Below are positions 1 to 5,639 of a stretch of 7,910 nucleotides of DNA, in pieces. The DNA comes from JAGPUQ01 sp947084925. Its GTDB lineage: Bacteria; Pseudomonadota; Gammaproteobacteria; Pseudomonadales; Porticoccaceae. The stretch's first letter is position 1. Each line of letters starts with the position of its first letter. A model generated the notes under the pieces. That model saw only the letters and a program-made list of their open reading frames with translations. It was not told where the DNA came from and ran no database searches. The stretch spans positions 1-7,910 of the forward strand of contig CAMTUJ010000021.1 of NCBI GenBank assembly GCA_947084925.1, written 5' to 3'. Made by a program: the position numbers and the translations under genes.

Positions 1-2
1 AC

Positions 3-1610
3 GAGCAGGCCCACCGGCGCGGGCCGTCCTCGCTGTTTGCCCACTGGAGCCTGAAAGGGATCGATGACGCCATCGCCCGCATCTGGCGCGCGGCGCACCG
101 TTCGGCCCGCCGCCACTATGATGTCTGGGTCTACTCCGATCACGGACAGGAGCGCACGCAACCCTATGACAAGGCGCACGGCCGGAGCTTCGCCGAGGCG
201 GTGGCCGAGGTGTTCGCCGGCCATGAGGGCGAGCCGATCCGTTATCGCTCCAGCGGACAGCACGGGATTCAGTTGCAGCGCGTGCGGCTGCTCGGCGGCA
301 AGCGCATTCAGCGCGTGTTCCCGATGGGCCCGTTGCGCCAGGCAGAACCCGACAGCCCCCGGCTGAGCGTGGCGCCGCTGGGGCCGGTGGCGATGATTTA
401 CTACGACCGGGCGTTGGCGGCGACGGAGCGCGCTGCGCTGGCGCGCGCGCTGGTGGAACAGGCGCAGGCGCCGTTGGTGCTGATCAAGGATGAAACCGGG
501 CGCGCCCGCGCCTGGACCACGGCCGGGGAGTTCGCTCTGCCGGAACAGGGCGCCGCGATTCTGGGTGCCGACCATCCGTTTCTCGCCGCGGCGACGCACG
601 ACCTCATCGCCCTGTGCCACCATGCCGACGCCGGTGATTTCGTCGCCTGCGGCTGGCGGGCGGGGAGTCAGTCGTACAGCTTCGCCATCGAGAACGGCGC
701 CCATGGCGGCGTGGGACCTGTCGAGACCAACGCCTTTGCGTTGCTGCCGCGGGACATCCCACTGGCCGCGACCACAGGCGGTTATCCCGGAGCCAGCGAT
801 CTGCGCCATGCGGCCCGGCAATTTCTCGGCCGCGGCCAGATCAAGGCACCGCAGGCGCCGCGGCGGGACACCGCCCAGACCCTGCGCGTCATGACCTACA
901 ACGTTCACAGCTGCATCGGCATGGACGGCAAACTCGCGCCCGAGCGCATCGCCCGCGTGATCGCCCGCTACGCGCCGGACATCGTGGCCTTGCAGGAGCT
1001 CGACATGGGGCGGGCGCGCACCGAGGGGATGGATCAGGCCCATTTGATCGCGCGCCACCTGGAGATGGATTTCCATTTTCACCCGGCGCTGCACCTCGCG
1101 GAGGAACGCTACGGCGACGCCATCCTCACCCATCTGCCGATGCGTCTGGTCAAGGCCGGTGCGCTGCCAGGCCTGCCCGGCAAGCCGTGGCTGGAGCCGC
1201 GCGGCGCCTTGTGGGTGGCGATCGACGTGCAGGGCACGCAGCTCCAGGTGCTGAATACCCACTTGGGGTTGCTGCCGCGCGAACGCCTCGCGCAGGTCGA
1301 GGCGCTGCTGGGCCCCGAGTGGCTGGCGCATCCCGACTGCCGGGGGCCGGCGATCCTGTGCGGCGATTTCAACGCGCTGCCGATGTCCAGGGTCTGCCGT
1401 CGTTTGCGTAACCGGCTCAGGGACGCGCAGAGCGTGCTGGCGCGCCACCGGCCCAGGGGCACGTTTTTCGGGCGCTTCCCCGCCATTCGCATCGATCATG
1501 TGTTCGTGGATGCCGGCTTCGAGGTGACCGGGATCGAGGTGCCGGACGCGGAGCTGGCACGGGTGGCCTCCGACCACCTGCCGCTGATCGTTGAGGTCAG
1601 GCTGGTTTGA
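3..1610 (+). CDS. Alkaline-phosphatase-like / EEP-domain fusion protein, 5' truncated
   Basis: The reading frame is open from base 3 with no start, so the gene begins outside the window; 535 residues are visible. The N-terminal part resembles the end of an alkaline phosphatase superfamily domain: the segment VWVYSDHGQE (Asp46-His47-Gly48 of the visible part) fits the metal-binding Asp-His-Gly motif of type I phosphodiesterases and sulfatases. After a linker near residues 270-290, a complete endonuclease/exonuclease/phosphatase domain follows. It shows TYNVHS (Asn301, His303), LQELD (Glu332), LNTHLG, CGDFN (Asp455, Asn457) and SDHLP (Asp524, His525), the metal and catalytic residues of that fold. 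The protein is therefore probably a phosphodiesterase or phosphatase with two metal-dependent active sites; the substrate (nucleic acid, phospholipid or inositol phosphate) cannot be read from sequence. Its stop lies 7 bases from the stop of the convergent HPP gene. The EEP assignment is strong; the phosphatase assignment of the partial N-terminal part is less sure. Confidence 0.85.
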   Translation, partial: EQAHRRGPSSLFAHWSLKGIDDAIARIWRAAHRSARRHYDVWVYSDHGQERTQPYDKAHGRSFAEAVAEVFAGHEGEPIRYRSSGQHGIQLQRVRLLGGKRIQRVFPMGPLRQAEPDSPRLSVAPLGPVAMIYYDRALAATERAALARALVEQAQAPLVLIKDETGRARAWTTAGEFALPEQGAAILGADHPFLAAATHDLIALCHHADAGDFVACGWRAGSQSYSFAIENGAHGGVGPVETNAFALLPRDIPLAATTGGYPGASDLRHAARQFLGRGQIKAPQAPRRDTAQTLRVMTYNVHSCIGMDGKLAPERIARVIARYAPDIVALQELDMGRARTEGMDQAHLIARHLEMDFHFHPALHLAEERYGDAILTHLPMRLVKAGALPGLPGKPWLEPRGALWVAIDVQGTQLQVLNTHLGLLPRERLAQVEALLGPEWLAHPDCRGPAILCGDFNALPMSRVCRRLRNRLRDAQSVLARHRPRGTFFGRFPAIRIDHVFVDAGFEVTGIEVPDAELARVASDHLPLIVEVRLV

Positions 1611-1617
1611 CCACCCG

Positions 1618-2565
1618 TTATTCCATGATTTCAGGCGCCGACTTCTTGAGCCGGACACGCCGCCAACGACCCGACTCCAACCGTACCTCGTAACGCGCCC
1701 AATGGGCGAACTCCGCGCGGCTGCACTGGGCATCATGCTGTTCACCCAGACCCATCAGGCTGCGGTAGAGCAAACGGTCGCCGGGGCGTGTCTCCAGCAC
1801 CTGTCGCACCCCCCAATCCTCGCCATGCGCACCATTGCTGTAGCAGCAGCCCCGCACTATCTGCCCCGACTGAAGGTGCTGACTACCGGCATGCTGTAGC
1901 GCCAGCGCCAGTAGATGACGCAGATCCTCTTCATCAACATCCACCACCAAGCCAAGCTCACGCACGGCATGGGCGATGTCCTCTGCCGACAGGGTCTCCT
2001 CCTCGCGCAAAGTGGCCTGGGAAAGGTGCGGCTGCGCCCAGCGTGCCGGATAGCGCCGCCAGGGGAATGGCGCATTGAACAGTACAGCCAGCGCGAACAG
2101 CACGCTGACATGAAGCAGCACCGGATCGAGCAGATAATGCCAGCCGACGGCATGAATCTCGGGACCGCCCATCGCAGCAATCAGCGCGGTGGCGCCACCG
2201 GGCGGATGCAGACAGCGGGCGAAGTGCATGACTCCGATGGAGAGTCCCACCGCCAGCGCTGGCGCCAGTGGCGTATTGCCCAGCCAATGTACACAGCCAA
2301 GGCCGATGGTGGCTGAAAGCAGGTGCCCGCCGAACAGTGGCCAAGGCTGAGACAAAGCGCCGTGCGGCAGAGAGAACAGGAGTACGGCGGTGGCGCCCAT
2401 CGCCCCGGCCAGCAGCGGTGCGCTGCCGGCCGGGGAGTGATGGAAATCAAGAAAAGCCACCGCCAGAACGCCGAGCAATCCACCCAGGGTGGAAAGCACG
2501 CGCTCCCGCAGCGGAGTCGCCGCTTCGATGCCGAGCCAGGCGGTGAGGCGGTGTCGCCGATTCAC
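1618..2565 (-). CDS. HPP-family integral membrane protein with C-terminal soluble tail
   Basis: A 315-residue protein whose first half is an HPP-family membrane domain. Hydrophobic segments lie near residues 23-41, 50-66, 77-95, 99-116 and 145-163, and the signature HPPGGATAL is at 120-128. The stretch after segment two (GATAVLLF, SLPHGALSQPW, GGHLL) is also typical of the family. Residues 167-315 form a charged, probably cytoplasmic tail that does not look like the CBS-domain pair carried by many bacterial homologues. The start is GTG at 2565-2563; it overlaps the hmp stop as GTGA, with GGAG immediately upstream, so translation is probably coupled to hmp. Plant-chloroplast and cyanobacterial HPP members have been described as nitrite transporters; transport of nitrite or nitrate here is inferred from that and from the pairing with an NO dioxygenase. 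Family call is firm, substrate is not. Confidence 0.88.
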   Translation of the reverse strand: MNRRHRLTAWLGIEAATPLRERVLSTLGGLLGVLAVAFLDFHHSPAGSAPLLAGAMGATAVLLFSLPHGALSQPWPLFGGHLLSATIGLGCVHWLGNTPLAPALAVGLSIGVMHFARCLHPPGGATALIAAMGGPEIHAVGWHYLLDPVLLHVSVLFALAVLFNAPFPWRRYPARWAQPHLSQATLREEETLSAEDIAHAVRELGLVVDVDEEDLRHLLALALQHAGSQHLQSGQIVRGCCYSNGAHGEDWGVRQVLETRPGDRLLYRSLMGLGEQHDAQCSRAEFAHWARYEVRLESGRWRRVRLKKSAPEIME

Positions 2566-3737
2566 TCCAGCGTTTGCAGCGGGCCAAAGAACTCGAAGTG
2601 GGTCTGCCGCTCAGGTACACCAAGCTTGGCCAACAGCCGCTTCACCTGCGCCATGAACGGCTTGGGTCCGAGGAAGTAGACCTCTGCATCGCGGTTGGCG
2701 GGCAGCGTCCGGGCCAGCAGCGCCTCGTTGATCATCCCGGTGGCATCTGCCTTATCGCCCGGATCAGGCTGGTCGTAGACATAGGTCTTCTGCACATTCG
2801 GGTGCTTCGCCGCCAGCGCGTCCACATGGTCGCGAAAGGCGTGTACGGCCTGGTTACGTGCGCAGTGCAGAAAATGGATGGGGCGGCCGCTGTCAACTGC
2901 GGCGTTCAGCATCGCCACCGTCGGCGTGAGACCCACGCCACCGCTCACCAGCACCAGCGGCTTTTGACCAGGATGGAGCACGAAGTCGCCGCAGGGCGGA
3001 AACGCCTCCAGCATGTCACCCTCTGCCACCTTGTCATGCAGGTAACAGGAGATGACACCGCCCGGCTCCCGCTTGACGCTGATGCGGTAGTGGTCACCAT
3101 TGGACAGATCAGACAGTGAGTAGTTGCGGCGCATCTCCTGACCATCCAGAACAAAGCGCAATGCAATGTACTGTCCAGGGGTGGATTCGAGCAGCGGGCG
3201 CCCATCGGCAGCTTCGAGGTAAAAAGAGGTGATCTCGATGCTCTCCTTCACCTTGCGCACCACTTTCAACTGGCGAATGCCCCGCCACCCCCCTTTCGCC
3301 TGCTCATGCTCCGCATAAACGCCCTCTTCGGCCTGGATAAGAATCTCTGCCAATTGCTGATAGGCCTGACCCCAGGCATCGATGATCTCGTCAGTGGCGG
3401 CCGCGCCCAGCACCTCCTTGATTGCCCGCAACAGGCAACTGCCGACGATCGGATAGTGTTCTGGCAGTACATTCAGGGAAGCATGCTTCTGCACAATCAG
3501 GCTCACCGCCGGCCCCAGTGCCTCCAGCTGGTCAATATGTTTTGCGTAGGCGATCACGCTGTTGGCCAGTGCCCGGGGTTGATCCCCGCTCTGCTGGTGC
3601 GTCTGGTTGAACAGCGCACGCACCTCGGGGTATTCGCTGAACATGATCTTGTAGAAATGACTGGTCAGCGTCTCATTGACGGTTTCCAGGGCGGGGACAG
3701 TGGCCTTGATCAAAGCCTTGGTCTGGGCTGACAGCAT
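2562..3737 (-). CDS. hmp: Flavohemoglobin, nitric oxide dioxygenase (Hmp/Fhp)
   Basis: Encodes a 391-residue protein (E. coli Hmp is 396) that oxidises NO to nitrate with O2 and NAD(P)H in the cytoplasm. The globin domain covers about 1-140 with distal Tyr29 (B10) and Gln53 (E7), proximal His85 and Tyr95, numbered as in E. coli; Glu137 sits where E. coli has catalytic Glu135. The FAD domain (about 150-255) shows GQY 188-190, RNYSL 204-208 and KREPGG 222-227. The NAD domain (about 258-391) shows SGGVGLTP at 265-272, a FLGPKPFM segment and terminal FEFFGP with Phe383/Phe384. The start at 3737 is chosen because MLSAQTKALIKATV aligns with the E. coli N-terminus and has GAGAGG six bases upstream; the open frame extending further is non-homologous. 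It lies downstream of a sigma-54 promoter, divergent from its likely activator, and is coupled to the HPP gene by GTGA. All key residues are intact. Confidence 0.97.
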   Translation of the reverse strand: MLSAQTKALIKATVPALETVNETLTSHFYKIMFSEYPEVRALFNQTHQQSGDQPRALANSVIAYAKHIDQLEALGPAVSLIVQKHASLNVLPEHYPIVGSCLLRAIKEVLGAAATDEIIDAWGQAYQQLAEILIQAEEGVYAEHEQAKGGWRGIRQLKVVRKVKESIEITSFYLEAADGRPLLESTPGQYIALRFVLDGQEMRRNYSLSDLSNGDHYRISVKREPGGVISCYLHDKVAEGDMLEAFPPCGDFVLHPGQKPLVLVSGGVGLTPTVAMLNAAVDSGRPIHFLHCARNQAVHAFRDHVDALAAKHPNVQKTYVYDQPDPGDKADATGMINEALLARTLPANRDAEVYFLGPKPFMAQVKRLLAKLGVPERQTHFEFFGPLQTLE

Positions 3738-3743
3738 GGTATG

Positions 3744-3749
3744 CCTCTC
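3744..3749 (-). promoter_or_regulatory. Ribosome binding site of hmp
   Basis: GAGAGG read on the minus strand, six bases before the ATG at 3737. It fixes the hmp start. Its last G, the spacer and the ATG all lie within one arm of a 10-base inverted repeat. Confidence 0.75.
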
Positions 3750-3785
3750 GTTGAACTTCCTGAGCAGATGGCTCGAAATATAAAT

Positions 3786-3801
3786 AGCAAAGCGCATACC
3801 A
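3786..3801 (-). promoter_or_regulatory. Sigma-54 (-24/-12) promoter of hmp
   Basis: On the minus strand the sequence reads TGGTATGCGCTTTGCT. It fits TGGYAYG-N4-TTGCW, with the invariant GG and GC separated by exactly ten bases. Transcription would start near 3775, giving a leader of about 38 bases that includes the GAGAGG ribosome binding site. A sigma-54 promoter upstream of hmp fits the divergent NorR-type activator, as in the fhp/fhpR arrangement of Pseudomonas aeruginosa. Confidence 0.85.
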
Positions 3802-3842
3802 TGATAAAAATCTTTTAACAGCAGCAAGTTATGATTTATCGT

Positions 3843-3853
3843 GTCATTGTGAG
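3843..3853. promoter_or_regulatory. Candidate degenerate NorR site
   Basis: GTCATTGTGAG is an imperfect dyad of the GTCA-N3-TGAC kind, with one end mismatched (AG instead of AC in the GT-N7-AC pattern described for NorR). It lies about 42 bases upstream of the hmp -24 box. Weak; proposed because NorR commonly uses several enhancer copies. Confidence 0.3.
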
Positions 3854-3860
3854 CGTATCT

Positions 3861-3874
3861 TTTTGATATCAAAA
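3861..3874. repeat. 14-base perfect palindrome in divergent control region
   Basis: TTTTGATATCAAAA is fully self-complementary and sits in the AT-rich part of the region, 19 bases before the norR start codon. It could be a dimeric regulator site or part of the norR promoter. It contains TTGAT and ATCAA, but without the four-base spacer of an FNR/DNR box, so it is not called as one. Confidence 0.5.
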
Positions 3875-3881
3875 TAGCGGC

Positions 3882-3885
3882 GGAG
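3882..3885 (+). promoter_or_regulatory. Ribosome binding site of norR
   Basis: GGAG, seven bases before the ATG at 3893. It supports that start over the in-frame Met10 codon. Confidence 0.65.
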
Positions 3886-3886
3886 T

Positions 3887-3897
3887 GTAAAAATGAC
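3887..3897. promoter_or_regulatory. Candidate NorR enhancer site overlapping norR start
   Basis: The sequence GTAAAAATGAC fits GT-N7-AC, the core pattern reported for NorR enhancers; on the minus strand it reads GTCATTTTTAC, sharing GTCATT with the candidate at 3843-3853. It lies about 86 bases upstream of the hmp -24 box, a normal enhancer distance, and covers the norR ATG, so binding could also repress norR. The pattern is short and can occur by chance. Confidence 0.4.
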
Positions 3898-5446
3898 AGA
3901 AAGCCCGCAATTCCGCGCCATGATCGATCTGGTCTGGTATCTCTCCCTCGAACTGGCGCAAGACGAACGCTATCGCCGCCTGCTGGAGACACTGCGCCGC
4001 CTGTTTCCCTGTGATGCGGCCGGGCTGTTGCGGCTGGAGCAGGAGACACTGATACCGCTGGCGGTCGATGGCTTGTCGCCAGACACCCTGGGGCGGCGCT
4101 TCCGCCTGGCCGAGCATCCCCGTTTCTCCGCCATCGCCGCTGCCGGGCGGCCAATCCGCTTCTCCCACGACTCGGAGCTGCCCGATCCCTACGACGGCCT
4201 GGTGACTGGAGCTCCCGGACACCTGCCGATTCACGACTGCCTCGGTCTGCCGCTACAGATCGATGGCAAACTCTGGGGCGTTCTGACCCTGGATTCGCTG
4301 GAACCGGGCGCCTTCTCCCGTCTGGACATGGATGCGCTGCTGGCCTTTGCCGCACTCGCCTGCGCTACGGTCAAGGCGGCAGCGCTGATCGGCGCGCTCG
4401 AATCCCGTGTCGAACATGCCCGACAGGCCTACATCGACCTGCGCGAGGCCACTTCCGCCGGTGTCCCACAAGAGCTGATCGGAGAGAGCCAAGCCATGCG
4501 CACCCTGCGCGACGAGATCGCAGTGGTCGCCGGCACAGACCTCACTGTACTGATCACCGGCGAGACCGGCGTCGGCAAGGAGCTGGTGGCGCGCTGCCTC
4601 CATGAACAATCACTGCGTGCCGAGCAGCCACTGGTCGAGCTGAACTGCGCAGCCATGCCGGAGAACCTGATCGAAAGCGAGTTGTTTGGTCACGTCAAAG
4701 GGGCCTTTTCCGGCGCAGTGACAGATCGCCGGGGCAAGTTCGATCTGGCCGGCGGCGGCACCCTGTTGCTCGATGAGGTGGGCGAGTTGCCCCTGGTCGC
4801 TCAAGCCAAGCTGCTGCGCGCGCTGCAAAGCGGCGACATCCAGCGGGTGGGCAGCGACCGCAGCCATCGGGTGGACGTGCGCATCGTCGCCGCCACCAAT
4901 CGTGACCTGCAAGAAGAGGTGCGCAGCGGACGCTTCCGTGCCGATCTCTACCATCGACTCAGCGTGTTTCCGCTGCGGGTGCCGCCGCTGCGCGAGCGTG
5001 AACGCGACGCCCTGCTGCTGACCGGTTACTTTCTGGAGCAGAACCGCGCCCGCCTCGGCCTGCGTGCCCTGCGCCTGGCGCCGGACTGTCAGGCAGCGCT
5101 GCTGAACTACAGCTGGCCTGGCAACGTGCGCGAACTGGAGCATCTGATCAGCCGCGCCGCCCTGCGCGCCCGCGCAGAAGCAGAGGCCGGAGTGCGCGTC
5201 GTCAGCGTCCACCTGCACCACCTCGGACTGCTGACTGCGGCACCGGCAATGACAACCAGCACGCAGCCTGACCCCGAGCTGGCCATCATCACCCCGCTGC
5301 GGCAGGCCGTCGATGACTACCAGCGTCAATTGCTGCAACAGGCGCTTGCTCACCACGGCGGCAACTGGGCCACCGCCGCACGCAGCCTGGACGTGGATCG
5401 CGGCAACCTGATTCGCCTCGCCCAGCGCCTGGGATTAAGGGGGTGA
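3893..5446 (+). CDS. norR: NO-responsive sigma-54 activator NorR/FhpR
   Basis: A 517-residue enhancer-binding protein with three domains. The GAF domain (about 1-170) aligns closely with E. coli NorR, including GLPL and DSELPDPYDGL. Counterparts of residues discussed for its NO-binding non-heme iron are present: Arg77 (E. coli Arg75), Asp101 (Asp99), His114 (His111), Cys116 (Cys113) and Asp134 (Asp131). E. coli Arg81, implicated in GAF-to-AAA+ signalling, is replaced by Ala83. The AAA+ domain (about 193-430) has Walker A GETGVGKE at 223-230, GAFSGA at 270-275 instead of the usual GAFTGA, Walker B LLLDE ending at Glu295, and GRFRADLYHRL. A Fis-type helix-turn-helix lies at about 480-517. It is divergent from hmp, whose sigma-54 promoter it should activate when NO is present. 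The regulator could equally be named fhpR; the family call is very secure. Confidence 0.95.
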   Translation: MTESPQFRAMIDLVWYLSLELAQDERYRRLLETLRRLFPCDAAGLLRLEQETLIPLAVDGLSPDTLGRRFRLAEHPRFSAIAAAGRPIRFSHDSELPDPYDGLVTGAPGHLPIHDCLGLPLQIDGKLWGVLTLDSLEPGAFSRLDMDALLAFAALACATVKAAALIGALESRVEHARQAYIDLREATSAGVPQELIGESQAMRTLRDEIAVVAGTDLTVLITGETGVGKELVARCLHEQSLRAEQPLVELNCAAMPENLIESELFGHVKGAFSGAVTDRRGKFDLAGGGTLLLDEVGELPLVAQAKLLRALQSGDIQRVGSDRSHRVDVRIVAATNRDLQEEVRSGRFRADLYHRLSVFPLRVPPLRERERDALLLTGYFLEQNRARLGLRALRLAPDCQAALLNYSWPGNVRELEHLISRAALRARAEAEAGVRVVSVHLHHLGLLTAAPAMTTSTQPDPELAIITPLRQAVDDYQRQLLQQALAHHGGNWATAARSLDVDRGNLIRLAQRLGLRG

Positions 5447-5456
5447 ACGGCGACTG

Positions 5457-5477
5457 GCCTTGCAACCACGACAAGGC
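5457..5477 (+). terminator. Weak possible norR terminator stem
   Basis: A six-base stem, GCCTTG/CAAGGC, with a nine-base loop, 10 bases after the norR stop. No T tract follows, so it is at best a poor intrinsic terminator. Confidence 0.2.
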
Positions 5478-5511
5478 TGCAATGAGCTGTCTTATCGCTG
5501 CTTTGCACAAT

Positions 5512-5556
5512 CTGATTTCGTTTGTGGTTCGATCAGCTCACCACGAACGAAATCAG
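5512..5556. repeat. Long stem-loop, 17-base arms with an 11-base loop
   Basis: CTGATTTCGTTTGTGGT (5512-5528) pairs with ACCACGAACGAAATCAG (5540-5556) at 16 of 17 positions by Watson-Crick pairing, and at the remaining one (T5523 with G5545) by a G-U wobble in plus-strand RNA. The loop is TCGATCAGCTC. No T run follows on either strand, so it is not a standard intrinsic terminator. It may protect the norR mRNA 3' end or be a scar or copy of a mobile repeat at the edge of the NO module. Confidence 0.7.
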
Positions 5557-5639
5557 CAGGTTACTGTTGGCCCTGAGCCATAAACCATGCGCTTGCCAAA
5601 TGGTCGAAGGACTTTTTCAAAGCATCCTGATCACCCGTC

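Larger units (their letters stand above)
3735..3803. repeat. 10-base perfect inverted repeat spanning hmp start and -24 box
   Basis: CATGGTATGC at 3735-3744 is the exact reverse complement of GCATACCATG at 3794-3803, 49 bases apart. On the hmp strand the upstream arm covers the GG of the -24 element, and the downstream arm covers the end of the ribosome binding site, the spacer and the ATG. The predicted sigma-54 transcript starts near 3775, so it contains only the downstream arm. A transcript entering from upstream would contain both and could hide the start codon. The repeat is visible in the sequence; the function is inferred. Confidence 0.6.
5447..5639. other. Intergenic stretch after norR, no gene recognised
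   Basis: Neither strand has a convincing coding sequence here. It contains a weak six-base stem (GCCTTG 5457-5462 with CAAGGC 5472-5477) without a T run, a long hairpin (5512-5556), and an AT-richer patch with GGACTTTTTCAAAG near 5610-5623. The acyltransferase remnant begins at its right edge. Confidence 0.5.

Noticed and set aside
1958..2344. Open frames on both strands inside the HPP gene
   Set aside because: They overlap the HPP frame, lack plausible motifs and have no supported starts.
3863..3872. FNR/DNR-type box
   Set aside because: TTGATATCAA has both half-sites but none of the four-base spacer required between TTGAT and ATCAA.
3848..3875. Sigma-70 promoter for norR (TTGTGA, 16-base gap, CAAAAT)
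   Set aside because: Both hexamers match only 4 of 6 consensus bases, and the implied start would leave about 10 bases before the ATG, too little to include the GGAG.
3738..3892. NsrR operator upstream of hmp
   Set aside because: I found no convincing match to the paired AAGATGC-type half-sites of NsrR; the region instead has a sigma-54 promoter.
3738..4355. In-frame extension of the hmp reading frame upstream of 3737
   Set aside because: The extension is low-complexity Arg/Pro/Ala-rich, antisense to norR and to the promoter region, with no globin similarity. The Met at 3737 aligns with the E. coli Hmp start and has a ribosome binding site.
4610..5356. 248-residue minus-strand open frame opposite norR
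   Set aside because: It is a shadow of the AAA+ and DNA-binding region of norR, with no family motifs; it arises from GC-rich codon bias.
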